This document shows positions 34,164-43,569 of a stretch of DNA of 64,000 bases, in pieces. Position numbers and translations under genes: made by a program. Below the pieces are notes generated by a model that did no database searches, was not told where the DNA came from, and was given only the letters and a program-made list of their open reading frames with translations. Source of the DNA: Deltaproteobacteria bacterium (lineage in GTDB: Bacteria; Desulfobacterota; BSN033; UBA1163); assembly GCA_016875195.1 (NCBI GenBank), contig VGRY01000005.1, positions 1 through 64,000 of the forward strand, read 5' to 3'. Every line of letters starts with the position of its first letter. Positions within the stretch are counted from its first letter, which is position 1.

Positions 34164-36650
34164 TTAAGGGCCGGTCATGTTGGATCGGGAAGGGTGGTTG
34201 AGAGGCCACCCACTGATGGAAGTTCCTGATGCAGATTCACCTTTTCCTTTCGGTCCGGTCTCTTCAACAAAGGCTTCCAGGATGGACTGTGGGGAGCTGG
34301 GATCCGCAGGGATTCCTGTTTCGAGGTCAACCCTCATCAAGACGATTTTTTCAGGAACCCTGAAGGGTTCGATGGGGGTATCTCTCAAAGCCTGATCCAT
34401 AAAAGAGATCCAGATGGGAAGGGCAGCTCTCGATCCCGTCTCATGCCTTCCAAGCGAAACCTTATCATCAAAACCGACCCAGACTCCTGCAAGAAGAGAA
34501 GGAGTGTATCCGACAAACCAAGCATCCGCGTAGTCGCTGGAGGTTCCGGTCTTTCCGGCAATTGGCCTGCCGAGAACCTTTGCCCTCTGACCTGTCCCAT
34601 GCTGGACAACTCCCTGGAGAAGATGGGTGATGATAAACGCATTTTGTGGAGAGATGACCCGTTCTTTAAGGATCGGGGCAGGGGCTGGTGCTGGAGTGAC
34701 TACCGCCTCTTCTTCTTCCTCCCCCTCTTCTTCCTGTTCATCCAGTTCGATATAAGGGGTGTTCTCTTCAAGGACCTCCCCTTTCATGGTGACGATCTTT
34801 TTGATGAAGATAGGTTTGATCCGTTCTCCACCATTGGCAAAAATCCCAAAGGAAGAGGCCATCTCTAACATGGATATTCCAGAGGTTCCCAGAGCGACAG
34901 AGAGGTCCCGCTTGATGGGAGATTCAACTCCCATCTTTTTGATGAATTTGAGGGCAAAACCCACTCCGATGTCTTCGAGAATCTTGACTGTAACGACATT
35001 TCTGGAATGAGCGAGAGCATTCCGGAAGGTGATAGGGCCTTTAAATTCTTTATCATAATTTTTGGGAGCCCAGTAAGTTCCGCCGTCGTGATCCATATAT
35101 TCGATTGGCGAATCCATCAGGATCGTGGACGGGTTGTAACCTTTTTCGAGCGCTGCCGCATAGATGAAGGGTTTAAAGGCAGAGCCCGGTTGTCTTCGGG
35201 AATGGGCAGCACGGTTAAACTGACTTTCGCTGAAATTTCGTCCTCCCACCATCGCCTTCACATATCCGGTTTGTGGATCAGAACAAATCAGAGCTCCCTG
35301 GACAAGAGGCTCCTGCTCTAACGCGAGAACGAGAGGTTGGTCTTTTCTGGCAGGCTCCTTCACTCTCACATGGACAACATCCCCTATTTTTAATAGATCC
35401 GCAGGGGACTTCACCTGAGCGGGCTTGAAATGGGCTGTGGGTTTGATCTGGAGGGCCCAGGTCATTTCAGCATAGGGCAGCATTCCCCTACGATCCTCCA
35501 CCCAGACCGTATAGAGCTTTTTGGAGTCATCTTTGGAGAGGATGACTCCATCGAATATTTCGTTCAATGAAAGGGGTTGGAGCACACCTCTCTTCTTTTT
35601 TGTAAGGTCTCTCACCTCATCAGGAGTGAGCGTCTGGATAGGTCCCCGAAACCCTTGCCTCTTATCCAGCTCCCTCAACCCCATCTCGACTGATTTCTGT
35701 GCGGCTTTCTGAAGGTTGAGATCAAGGGTGGTATAGATTCTCAATCCATCTTTGTAAAGTTTCTCTTTGCCATATTTTTTCTCGACCTGATGGCGGATGA
35801 ACTCCGTAAAATAAGGGGCTTTGCTGAAAAAGGCACTCTCCCTGGATTGAATCTTCAGAGGTGTCCGCTGTGTCTTCTCCTTTTGCTCCTGCGAGATGAA
35901 ACCCAGTTCCACCATCCGCACGAGGACATAATTCTGCCGTTCCTTAGCGCGGGTTAGATTGTTAACAGGAGAATAGCGGCTGGGAGCTTTCGCCAGACCT
36001 GCTAACAGGGTGATTTCGGAAAGATTGAGCTGTTCCACTCGTTTATTGAAATAGCTCTCTGAAGCGGCTTCAATTCCATAAGCGCCATTTCCGAGATAGA
36101 TATGGTTGAGATAGAGGGTGAGAATCTCTTCTTTGGAGAAATTCCGTTCAAGGCCAAACGCATAGGCGACCTCTTTCAATTTTCGGAGAAAACTTCTCTT
36201 GGGAGTGAGAAAGAAGGTTTTGGTCACCTGCTGCGTGATGGTGCTCCCACCTTGGACAATCTTTCCGGCGATCAGGTTTTTCAGCATCGCACGGGCAATT
36301 CCTTTATAGTCAATCCCACTGTGCTGGAAAAACTCAGCGTCCTCAGCAGCGAGAAATGCCTGGATGAGAGGTTTTGGGATTTTCTCATAAGAAATTGGAA
36401 TGCGATTCTCCAATAGGAATTTTCCAACAACCTCATCCTCTTCGGAATAGACAATGGAAAAGGCGTTCAGGTCCCGTTCTTTCAGGGAGGCAAAGTCAGG
36501 AAGTTGACGGGAAAAAAAGAAGAAGAGAAGTGCTCCGGAGAGGAAGAGCAGAAAGGCCGATGTGATAAAGGCGATGATGATATAAAAGGCGAATCCCTTT
36601 TTGCCCTTTTTTTTTCTTGGATGTTTCGATCTCCTTCTCTTCTTGTCCAT
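34164..36650 (-). CDS. mrcA: Penicillin-binding protein 1A
   Basis: An 828-residue bifunctional class A PBP. A cytoplasmic basic tail is followed by one membrane segment (about 20-47). The GT51 transglycosylase has catalytic E103 in AAEDAEFF and GGSTITQQ. An OB-like linker follows, then the transpeptidase with S490 in GSAFKPF, SRN in AHSRNVV and KTGTSSDYADAWFVGY. It polymerises and cross-links peptidoglycan in the periplasm. A short acidic stretch (QEEEGEEEEEAV) lies within the transpeptidase half. Confidence 0.95.
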   Translation of the reverse strand: MDKKRRRSKHPRKKKGKKGFAFYIIIAFITSAFLLFLSGALLFFFFSRQLPDFASLKERDLNAFSIVYSEEDEVVGKFLLENRIPISYEKIPKPLIQAFLAAEDAEFFQHSGIDYKGIARAMLKNLIAGKIVQGGSTITQQVTKTFFLTPKRSFLRKLKEVAYAFGLERNFSKEEILTLYLNHIYLGNGAYGIEAASESYFNKRVEQLNLSEITLLAGLAKAPSRYSPVNNLTRAKERQNYVLVRMVELGFISQEQKEKTQRTPLKIQSRESAFFSKAPYFTEFIRHQVEKKYGKEKLYKDGLRIYTTLDLNLQKAAQKSVEMGLRELDKRQGFRGPIQTLTPDEVRDLTKKKRGVLQPLSLNEIFDGVILSKDDSKKLYTVWVEDRRGMLPYAEMTWALQIKPTAHFKPAQVKSPADLLKIGDVVHVRVKEPARKDQPLVLALEQEPLVQGALICSDPQTGYVKAMVGGRNFSESQFNRAAHSRRQPGSAFKPFIYAAALEKGYNPSTILMDSPIEYMDHDGGTYWAPKNYDKEFKGPITFRNALAHSRNVVTVKILEDIGVGFALKFIKKMGVESPIKRDLSVALGTSGISMLEMASSFGIFANGGERIKPIFIKKIVTMKGEVLEENTPYIELDEQEEEGEEEEEAVVTPAPAPAPILKERVISPQNAFIITHLLQGVVQHGTGQRAKVLGRPIAGKTGTSSDYADAWFVGYTPSLLAGVWVGFDDKVSLGRHETGSRAALPIWISFMDQALRDTPIEPFRVPEKIVLMRVDLETGIPADPSSPQSILEAFVEETGPKGKGESASGTSISGWPLNHPSRSNMTGP

Positions 36651-36723
36651 AAGGAATACAGGAGGGAAAAAAAGGAAAACCCTTAAACCACAGAGTTTTC
36701 CCTTTTTTGTGACGGGTGGATCA

Positions 36724-37014
36724 CTATTTTTTCTTCTTTGTCATTTGAGATTTCAGGTCTTCCACCTGTTTTTTCAAGGCTTGATTCTCAGCGGTGAGAG
36801 AAGTGATGGCTGCATCTTTCTCAGCGCCCTTTTGGATCTCTTCCTTCAACTTCTGTACCTCAAGTTTCAGCTTGTCATTGTCTGACTTAAGGTTGGTGTT
36901 TTCCGCTTTCAGTTTTTCATTCTCGGCTTTGATGTCCGCGCCACATCCGGTCAGGGCCGAAATGAGCATGCCGATCACAAACACCGAAAGGATCACAGAT
37001 ATTGCCTTCTTCAT
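36724..37014 (-). CDS. Small coiled-coil lipoprotein
   Basis: A 96-residue protein. The lipoprotein signal MKKAISVILSVFVIGMLISALTG ends before Cys. The mature part is one continuous Lys/Glu/Asn coiled coil (KLKAENTNLKSDNDKLKLE...) and ends KKKK. It resembles Lpp-like outer-membrane lipoproteins in design, and the terminal lysines could allow a peptidoglycan link, but homology is not shown. It has a good promoter just upstream. Confidence 0.75.
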   Translation of the reverse strand: MKKAISVILSVFVIGMLISALTGCGADIKAENEKLKAENTNLKSDNDKLKLEVQKLKEEIQKGAEKDAAITSLTAENQALKKQVEDLKSQMTKKKK

Positions 37015-37058
37015 TGATTGCTCACCTCCTTCTCTATGAATTTTTACTTTTTCGAACC

Positions 37059-37087
37059 ATTATAAGTCTCTCTGTTTCAAAAATCAA
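37059..37087 (-). promoter_or_regulatory. Promoter of the coiled-coil lipoprotein gene
   Basis: Read on the - strand: TTGATT, a 17-bp spacer, and a perfect TATAAT (37064-37059), about 45 bp before ATG 37014. On the other strand TTGACG at 37111 and TATAGA at 37132 (15-bp spacer) may drive the acyl-CoA synthetase gene at 37163. Confidence 0.7.
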
Positions 37088-37162
37088 ATTGTTTTAAACT
37101 TATTTCTAACTTGACGAGAGGTTCTTTTTTCTATAGAGTTGTGGGAGAAAAGGAGAGGTTGT

Positions 37163-38698
37163 ATGGATCTTGGGAAGATTCTCACCCTTCAAGCCAGCAA
37201 ATATCCCAAACGGAATGCGCTCATCTGCGACTCGGAGAAAATCACCTATCAGGAGTTTAATGAGCGGGCCAATCGGCTCGCCAATGGATTGCTCCGCCTG
37301 GGTTTAAGAAAGGGAGATAAGATTGCTGTCCTTCTCTTCAATTCGATCCCCCTCGTTGAGATTCTCTTTGCCTCCGCCAAGACAGGAGGTGTCTTTACGC
37401 CGATCAATTTTAGATTTACCTCCGAGGAAGTCTTTTATATCCTGGACCACTCTGATGCCCGTTTTTTTATCTATGGAGAGGAGTTCTCTGAGCTTGTTGA
37501 GAGGATCCGCCATAGGCTTCATAAAGTGGAATGTTTTTTTTCCTTAGGAGAATCCGCTCCTCCTTCTATTTTGAACTATGAAACTTTTTTAAGAGAATGT
37601 TCTGCCCAGGAACCGGATATCCCTCTCTCCGAGGAGGATGAGTGCCAGTTGATGTATACCTCTGGAACCACAGGAAAGCCGAAAGGGGCGCTTCTCACCC
37701 ATGAGAACCTGCTTTGGAACCTTTTTAATACTGTTTTGGGAAGGGAAGAGAAGGAAGGCGAGACCTCCATTGTCATCGGCCCTCTTTATCATACCGCAGC
37801 CCTGAATAATCATTTTTTCACCCGTGTGGCGATGGCGGGGACCAGTGTCCTCGTCAGGCAGTTTGATCCGGAAAGGGTGATGGAGATCATCGAAAAAGAG
37901 AAGGTGACAATTATTTCAGGCGCTCCTGCCGCCTATCATTTGTTGCTCTCCCTTCCTAAGAGCCGGTATGACACTCGCTCCATCACTAAATGCACCACCG
38001 GAGCCTCGATCCTTCCCAATGAAACAAAAGTAAAATTGATGAAATTCTTTCCCAACCTCTCCGGCATTTATGATGTTTATGGATGCACCGAAGCCACTCC
38101 CTCGATTTCCATTCTCAAGGCAAAGGACTCTCTGAAAAAAAAGGAGTGTGTTGGACCGGCTGTTCCATTCCTCGAAGTGAGAATCGTGGATGATCAGGAT
38201 CGAGAACTTCCAATAGGAGAATTAGGGGAATTGATCTGTCGTGGCCCCAATGTGATGAAGGGTTATTATAAGGATAAGGAGGCGACTCAAGAGGCTCTCA
38301 AAGGCGGTTGGCTTCACACAGGGGACCTGGCCCGCATGGATGAGGAAGGATTTGTCTATATCGTTGACCGGAAAAAAGATATGATTGTCAGTGGTGGAGA
38401 AAACATCTATCCACGTGAGATTGAAGAGATCTTATACAGCCATCCCAAAATTGATGATGCAGCCGTCATCGGAGTTCCTGATCCGGTCTGGGGGGAATCG
38501 GTCAGGGCTGTCCTCGTTTTGAGGAAAGGGGAAAGAATGACTGATGAGGAGGTGATCGAATACTGTAAAAGCCATCTTGCCAGTTACAAGAAACCCAAAT
38601 CGGTGGAATTTGTGGAGGGCCTTCCAAGAAATCCCTCAGGGAAGGTTCTCAAAACCATATTAAGGGAGAGATATTTAAAGAAAGGAGAGAGGCTATGA
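37163..38698 (+). CDS. AMP-forming acyl-CoA synthetase
   Basis: A 511-residue ANL-superfamily ligase. P-loop YTSGTTGKPKGALLTHEN, then VYGCTEATPSIS, GWLHTGDLARMDEEGF, DRKKDMIVSGGENIYPREIE and the catalytic Lys in PRNPSGKVLK. It activates a carboxylic acid to its CoA thioester with ATP. ATG 37163 follows GGAGAGG; an earlier in-frame start is less likely. The stop overlaps the start of the TAXI binding protein (ATGA), so uptake and activation of the same acid are probably coupled. Confidence 0.92.
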   Translation: MDLGKILTLQASKYPKRNALICDSEKITYQEFNERANRLANGLLRLGLRKGDKIAVLLFNSIPLVEILFASAKTGGVFTPINFRFTSEEVFYILDHSDARFFIYGEEFSELVERIRHRLHKVECFFSLGESAPPSILNYETFLRECSAQEPDIPLSEEDECQLMYTSGTTGKPKGALLTHENLLWNLFNTVLGREEKEGETSIVIGPLYHTAALNNHFFTRVAMAGTSVLVRQFDPERVMEIIEKEKVTIISGAPAAYHLLLSLPKSRYDTRSITKCTTGASILPNETKVKLMKFFPNLSGIYDVYGCTEATPSISILKAKDSLKKKECVGPAVPFLEVRIVDDQDRELPIGELGELICRGPNVMKGYYKDKEATQEALKGGWLHTGDLARMDEEGFVYIVDRKKDMIVSGGENIYPREIEEILYSHPKIDDAAVIGVPDPVWGESVRAVLVLRKGERMTDEEVIEYCKSHLASYKKPKSVEFVEGLPRNPSGKVLKTILRERYLKKGERL

Positions 38699-39651
38699 CA
38701 AAATCTATTTTTTTAATAACGTTGTTCTTACTGATTGTGATGGTGTGTGTGGGTCAGGCACAGGAGAAGCGGTTGGTCATTGGAACGGCGAGCACCGGAG
38801 GGACATGGTACCTTTTAGGAGGAGGGGTTTCTGGAATCATCAATAAATATATCAAGGGGGTCACGTCTACGGCGATCCCTTCAGGAGCCTCGATTGAGAA
38901 CATCAGGGCCATTTCGAAAATGAAGCAGGATTTGGCCCTCACCATGCCGGACATCGCCTTTTATGCTTTCAATGGGCAGGAAATGTTTAAAGATGGGAAA
39001 GTGGACGATATCAGGGGTCTCTTTTCAACCTATCCGATCGATATCCAGATCTATGTGGAGGAAAAATCTTCGATCAAGAGCATCTCCGACATAAAAGGAA
39101 AGAATCCCAAAGTGGCAGTGGGACCACCTGGGAGCGGGACAGAGGTGATGGCAAGGTATGTTTTAAAAGAGTACGGGATCACCTATGACGATATTCAGGA
39201 GCAGTTCCTTTCTCACACCGAGGCGACTGCCGCGATGAAGGATGGGAATATTGAAGTGGGCATTGTCACCCTTGGAACGCCCGCGCCCACGTTGGTGGAA
39301 TTGACCCGTTATAAGAAGATTCGGTTTCTCGATATCGAGCCTGCAGTCGGGGAGAGGGTGAATAAAAAATTTCCAGCTTACTTTCCGAGGGTCATTCCTT
39401 CGGGGACCTATCCCGGGATGGCCAAGGAGCATCACACCCTGGGGTGGATGGGTTTCTTCATCGTTAATAAGGATTGCACCGGAGACCTTGCCTATGAAAT
39501 GTTAAAGGCAATTTTCGATCATAAAGCGGAACTGGATGCCATCCATGCCATGTTTAAGGAGATCACATTGGCGAATGCGACCAAGGGGATGTCAATTCCG
39601 CTTCATCCGGGTGCAGTTCGATTCTTCAAGGAGAGAGGAGTGATTAAGTAA
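38695..39651 (+). CDS. TAXI-type TRAP transporter solute-binding protein
   Basis: A 318-residue periplasmic binding protein with a signal peptide (MTKSIFLITLFLLIVMVCVGQA) and the TAXI landmark LVIGTASTGGTWYLLGGGVSGIINKY. Later come AVGPPGSGTEVMARYVL and the C-terminal IPLHPGAVRFFKERG. It binds a carboxylate in the periplasm and delivers it to the fused permease at 40208. It is co-translated with the acyl-CoA synthetase. Confidence 0.93.
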   Translation: MTKSIFLITLFLLIVMVCVGQAQEKRLVIGTASTGGTWYLLGGGVSGIINKYIKGVTSTAIPSGASIENIRAISKMKQDLALTMPDIAFYAFNGQEMFKDGKVDDIRGLFSTYPIDIQIYVEEKSSIKSISDIKGKNPKVAVGPPGSGTEVMARYVLKEYGITYDDIQEQFLSHTEATAAMKDGNIEVGIVTLGTPAPTLVELTRYKKIRFLDIEPAVGERVNKKFPAYFPRVIPSGTYPGMAKEHHTLGWMGFFIVNKDCTGDLAYEMLKAIFDHKAELDAIHAMFKEITLANATKGMSIPLHPGAVRFFKERGVIK

Positions 39652-39652
39652 C

Positions 39653-39689
39653 CAGTGATCAATGATCGGTGATCAGTGGTTAGTCATCA
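39653..39689. repeat. GTGATCA word-echo repeat
   Basis: Short run of near copies AGTGATCAATGATCGGTGATCAGTGG between the binding protein and the DUF1850 gene. It can fold on itself (TGATCA). Confidence 0.5.
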
Positions 39690-40244
39690 GTGAAAACCAT
39701 GGTGTACCAAAAGATAAAAAGTAAAATGAGCAGGGGAGCTTTCATCTTGTGGATCGTTTTAGGGACATCTGTTTTCGTTGGTTGCCTTGAGACGTTGTGG
39801 CCTGCCTATCGCTTGGAGGTTTCAAGCGAGGGCAAGCCCGATGCCTTTCTCTCCCTGCCAGTTTCTCCAGGGGACAAGTTCAGCATCCGGTTTTTCCATT
39901 CCTATGATCGAGCCTTTTTCCAGGAAAATTATGAGATCGAACACGGATCGCAAATTCTTCTTAGGGATATGACCTTTCAATCCCATCTCAATGGCAGTGG
40001 ATTTGCCTATCCCAATTTTCACCTCCGGCCGGATGGCGTGGGAGAGTTAAGGGATATCAATGAGACAAGGGAGAAGGTTCAGTTTATGATGGGATCAAGA
40101 GACCTAGCCGATCATAAGCTCATCTTTAAAGGTAAAACCTTTCATCTCTCGGATGGGATCGAATCTTTTGAGATTGTAGAGATCAAACTGAAAAAGAGGA
40201 TGGTTTTATGGGACGTATTCGAAAAAGTCACCTCGTCACTCTAA
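39690..40244 (+). CDS. DUF1850 protein of the TAXI transporter
   Basis: A protein of up to 184 residues with an N-terminal hydrophobic anchor (GAFILWIVLGTSVFVG) and the DUF1850 core FSIRFFHSYDRAFFQENYEIE. Genes of this family typically sit between the TAXI binding protein and permease, as here. The role is unknown, presumably accessory. It overlaps the permease start by 37 bp. The start is uncertain: GTG 39690 or ATG 39726, neither with a clear ribosome site. Confidence 0.75.
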   Translation: MKTMVYQKIKSKMSRGAFILWIVLGTSVFVGCLETLWPAYRLEVSSEGKPDAFLSLPVSPGDKFSIRFFHSYDRAFFQENYEIEHGSQILLRDMTFQSHLNGSGFAYPNFHLRPDGVGELRDINETREKVQFMMGSRDLADHKLIFKGKTFHLSDGIESFEIVEIKLKKRMVLWDVFEKVTSSL

Positions 40245-42070
40245 CCGCCATCGGGATGTCGGTCTTTCATCTCTATACGTCCCAGCTCGGGCTCTTCTCA
40301 GCCATTGTCCAGCGCTCCATCCATCTTCTCTTTGCCCTTCTTCTCATCTTTCTGACGATTCCAACAATAGGGGGCAAGGATCCAGGGAAAGCCGAACCAC
40401 CAAAACTCTCTACACTATGGGATTATTTTCTATTCCTCCTCAGCTTGATAAGCATCATCTATCTTGTCTACCAATTCAGAGAGATTGTGATGAGGGGGGG
40501 GGCTACGACAAAATATGATCTCGTCATGGGTGGCATTCTGATCCTCCTTGTCCTCGAAGCAACGAGAAGATCTCTCGGATGGTCGCTCCCCATCATTGCT
40601 ATTTTAGGCATTCTTTATGCCCTTTTAGGGGACCGGATTCCAGGATTGTGGGGGCATAAGGGGGTGGACCTGGAAACATTTATAGCCTATCAGTTTGTCA
40701 CTACAGAGGGACTTTTCACCATTCCCCTTGGTGTCTCTGCAAGTTTCATCTTCATCTTTATCCTCTTTGCGGCCTTTCTCGTTGCTTCCGGGACAGGGGA
40801 GTTTTTCATCGATTTTGCCAATTCCCTCACCGGCAATTGGAGAGGAGGCCCTGCCAAAGTCGCGATCGTTAGCAGTGCCTTCTTCGGAACAATCTCCGGA
40901 AGTTCGGTGGCCAATGTGGTAAGCACGGGGTCCTTCACGATTCCACTCATGAAGAAGATCGGATATACGCCTAAGTTTGCAGGGGCTGTGGAGGCGGTAG
41001 CCTCGACCGGAGGTCAGTTCATGCCTCCGGTGATGGGTGCCGCGGCCTTTATCATGGCTGATATGCTTGGAATTCCCTATATCCGGGTCTGCCTTGGTGC
41101 CATGATCCCTGCGATCCTCTATTACTTTGCCCTCTTCTATATGGTCCATCTCGAGGCCGTAAAACTGGGCTTAAAAGGAATCCCGAAAGAACAGTTACCT
41201 CGGCTGAAACAGGTGATCTTCCAGAGGGGACATCTCATCCTGCCTGCTTTTCTTCTCGTTTATCTCCTTGTCATAGGCTACTCACCGATGAAGGCGGGTT
41301 TCTGGTCAATCTGGGCGGTCATGGGGGTCAGTTTATTCAGGAAAGAGACAAGGATTGGTGCTAAGAAGTTTCTTTCAGCCCTTGAAAAAGGGGCAATGAC
41401 ATCAAGAGAGGTAGCCTTGGCCTGTGCCTGCGCAGGGATCATCATCGGCGTGGTCACTCAGACAGGCCTCGGATTAAAGTTCTCCACCCTTGTAATCGAA
41501 GCGTGTAAGGGAGAACTCATTTTAGCGTTGGTCGCCGTGATGTTTACCTCGATGATCATGGGCCTTGGTTTAACCACTTCTGCCGCCTATATTCTCACGG
41601 TTATCTTAGGAGGACCGGTCCTTATAAAACTGGGCGTTGATCCTCTAGCTGCCCATATGTTCGTTTTTTATTACGCCTGTATCTCTACAATCACACCTCC
41701 AGAAGCCCTGACCGCCTACGCTGGAGCAGGAATAGCAGGATCTCCTCCTTTTGCCACTGCATTTTCGGCTATGAGACTTGCAGCCATTGCCTATTTTATA
41801 CCCTTTCTCTTCGTCTACTATCCTGTTCTCATATGGAAAGGAGAACTGCTTCATATTCTCTCCGCATTTCTGACGGCCATCATCGGATGTTTGGCTCTTG
41901 GCTCTGCTATTCAGGGTCATTTAGTGAATAGGTTAAACTGGTTCTATAGATTCTTCTTATTTATTGCGGCTTTCACCCTGATCAAACCCGGCATTACCTC
42001 GGATATTCTCGGAGGTGGTATTCTTGCTGTCATCTTTCTTTTCCAGAGGATGAAAAACAGGAAAGGATGA
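40208..42070 (+). CDS. TRAP transporter fused permease (TAXI type)
   Basis: A 620-residue inner-membrane protein with about 16-18 hydrophobic segments, fusing the small DctQ-like and large DctM-like parts. DctM landmarks: GTISGSSVANVVSTGSFTIP, ASTGGQFMPPVMGAAAF, and a mirrored second half with ACACAGIIIGVV and STITPPEALTAY. It imports a carboxylate using a sodium or proton gradient. It works with the binding protein at 38695. Confidence 0.93.
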   Translation: MGRIRKSHLVTLTAIGMSVFHLYTSQLGLFSAIVQRSIHLLFALLLIFLTIPTIGGKDPGKAEPPKLSTLWDYFLFLLSLISIIYLVYQFREIVMRGGATTKYDLVMGGILILLVLEATRRSLGWSLPIIAILGILYALLGDRIPGLWGHKGVDLETFIAYQFVTTEGLFTIPLGVSASFIFIFILFAAFLVASGTGEFFIDFANSLTGNWRGGPAKVAIVSSAFFGTISGSSVANVVSTGSFTIPLMKKIGYTPKFAGAVEAVASTGGQFMPPVMGAAAFIMADMLGIPYIRVCLGAMIPAILYYFALFYMVHLEAVKLGLKGIPKEQLPRLKQVIFQRGHLILPAFLLVYLLVIGYSPMKAGFWSIWAVMGVSLFRKETRIGAKKFLSALEKGAMTSREVALACACAGIIIGVVTQTGLGLKFSTLVIEACKGELILALVAVMFTSMIMGLGLTTSAAYILTVILGGPVLIKLGVDPLAAHMFVFYYACISTITPPEALTAYAGAGIAGSPPFATAFSAMRLAAIAYFIPFLFVYYPVLIWKGELLHILSAFLTAIIGCLALGSAIQGHLVNRLNWFYRFFLFIAAFTLIKPGITSDILGGGILAVIFLFQRMKNRKG

Positions 42071-42107
42071 AGATCCAGCATTCTTATTACCTTGTCAAAA
42101 TAGTCCT

Positions 42108-42186
42108 TATAACCCCTCCTATCCTCCCCTTATTTTAAGGGGAGGAATATCCCCCTCTTATGTTAAGAGGGGGATAGGGGGAGTTA
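42108..42186. repeat. C-rich/G-rich inverted repeats
   Basis: AACCCCTCCTATCCTCCCC faces AAGGGGAGGA, followed directly by CCCCCTCTTATGTTAAGAGGGGG. It lies between the permease and dehydrogenase genes. Confidence 0.65.
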
Positions 42187-42226
42187 CTTCTTGCAGTGAG
42201 TCAAATTTTTAAGTGTGTGAGGAGAT

Positions 42227-43321
42227 ATGAAGACCAGTAAGGCGATGGTTCTCGAAGCACCGGGAAGAATGGTCATGAAGGAGTTTCCCATTCCATCGAT
42301 CGGACCTAAAGAGGGACTCCTTAAAGTGGAGATGGTCGGGATCTGCGGTTCGGATGTGGGCATGTACCGGGGAAAAGCCACGAGGGCTCCTCGACCTTAT
42401 CCCATCATCATGGGCCATGAGATCTTCGGCACGGTCATTCAAATCGGGGAAGAAGCATCCAGAAGATGGAACATAGAAGAGGGGGACCGGACGATTGTCG
42501 AATATGCGTTTGGATGTGGAGAATGTTTCTATTGCAAGCAGGGGAATTATATTCACTGTGAAGCAATGTGTACCTATGGATCGATGATTTCCTGCAAAGA
42601 CCCGCCACACCTCTGGGGCGCTTACAGCCAATATCTCTATCTCCCCCCGAGGGCGATGGTCCATAAAGTTTCCAAAACGCTTTTGCCTGAAGTGGGAATC
42701 CTGATCTGCGCCGTCCTGGGAAACGGCATAAGATGGCTTCAGACCCTTGGGGGCCTTTCTACCGGAGATACGGTGGTAATTCAGGGACCAGGACAGCAGG
42801 GACTTGCAGGCGTAATCATAGCCAGGGAAGCGGGTGCCAAAAAGGTGATCGTGACTGGAATATCAAAAGACAAAATTCGGTTCGATTTAGCAAAGACCTT
42901 TGGAGCAGATGAGATCATCGATATCGAGAAAGATGATCCAATCCAGAGAGTGAAAGAGATTACAGAAGGAAGGATGGCCGATCTTGTCATAGATGTGACA
43001 GGAAATCCAAGAGGAGCGATCACAGCCATTGATCTGGTCAAGAAAAAAGGGACGGTTGTCCTTCCAGGACTCTATGGTATGGATCGGGAGATTCCCCTGG
43101 TTCTTGATAAGGTCGTTTACAAGGAGTTGAGGGTACAGGGCGCCTTCAGCCATGATTTTCAATCTGTCCTTCCTGCGATCCGTTTGGCCGAATCAGGAAA
43201 ATACCCCCTCAAGAAGATGGTGACACATTGGTTTCCACTCGAGAAAGCTGAGATGGCGATAAGAGTTGCCGGAGGAGAAGTTCAAGGAGAGGATCCGATT
43301 AAAGTGGTGATCGTTCCTTAA
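42227..43321 (+). CDS. Zinc-dependent medium-chain dehydrogenase
   Basis: A 364-residue MDR-family alcohol/polyol dehydrogenase. Catalytic-zinc Cys is in GICGSDVGMYRG and the His in MGHEIFG. Structural-zinc Cys are in CGECFYCKQGNYIHC. The nucleotide-binding loop is GPGQQGLAGVIIA. It oxidises or reduces an alcohol/ketone with NAD(P). Its position between two TAXI transporter sets suggests a role in catabolism of the imported substrate. AGGAGA precedes the ATG. Confidence 0.88.
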   Translation: MKTSKAMVLEAPGRMVMKEFPIPSIGPKEGLLKVEMVGICGSDVGMYRGKATRAPRPYPIIMGHEIFGTVIQIGEEASRRWNIEEGDRTIVEYAFGCGECFYCKQGNYIHCEAMCTYGSMISCKDPPHLWGAYSQYLYLPPRAMVHKVSKTLLPEVGILICAVLGNGIRWLQTLGGLSTGDTVVIQGPGQQGLAGVIIAREAGAKKVIVTGISKDKIRFDLAKTFGADEIIDIEKDDPIQRVKEITEGRMADLVIDVTGNPRGAITAIDLVKKKGTVVLPGLYGMDREIPLVLDKVVYKELRVQGAFSHDFQSVLPAIRLAESGKYPLKKMVTHWFPLEKAEMAIRVAGGEVQGEDPIKVVIVP

Positions 43322-43359
43322 CAAAGAGATTTTTCTTGCATCTGTGTGGCTCTCTCTTA

Positions 43360-43460
43360 TATTCCCCTCTTAGTTTAAGGGGGGATAAAGGGGGGTTAGG
43401 GAAATAAGATAACCCATAACCCCTCCTAACCTCCCCTTTTGGTAAAGGGGAGGAATATAG
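43360..43460. repeat. Two C-rich/G-rich inverted repeats in tandem
   Basis: CCCCTCTTAGTTTAAGGGGGGAT at 43363 and CCCCTCCTAACCTCCCCTTTTGGTAAAGGGGAGG at 43415, the same family as 7303-7352. Confidence 0.65.
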
Positions 43461-43507
43461 ATAAATCACATAATAAAACTGGAGGAATCAGCAAAGATCA
43501 AAACTTC

Positions 43508-43537
43508 TTGACATCGATAGTTATTTATTGGTATTGA
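43508..43537 (+). promoter_or_regulatory. Putative promoter of the second TAXI operon
   Basis: TTGACA at 43508, an 18-bp spacer and TATTGA at 43532, 33 bp before ATG 43570. Confidence 0.55.
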
Positions 43538-43569
43538 ATAGCGATAAATCCATATTAAGGAGGGTGACA

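Noticed and set aside
40625-41149. 174-codon open frame antisense to the TRAP permease
   Set aside because: Charged, low-complexity shadow of a membrane-protein gene; similar shadows occur under the second permease.
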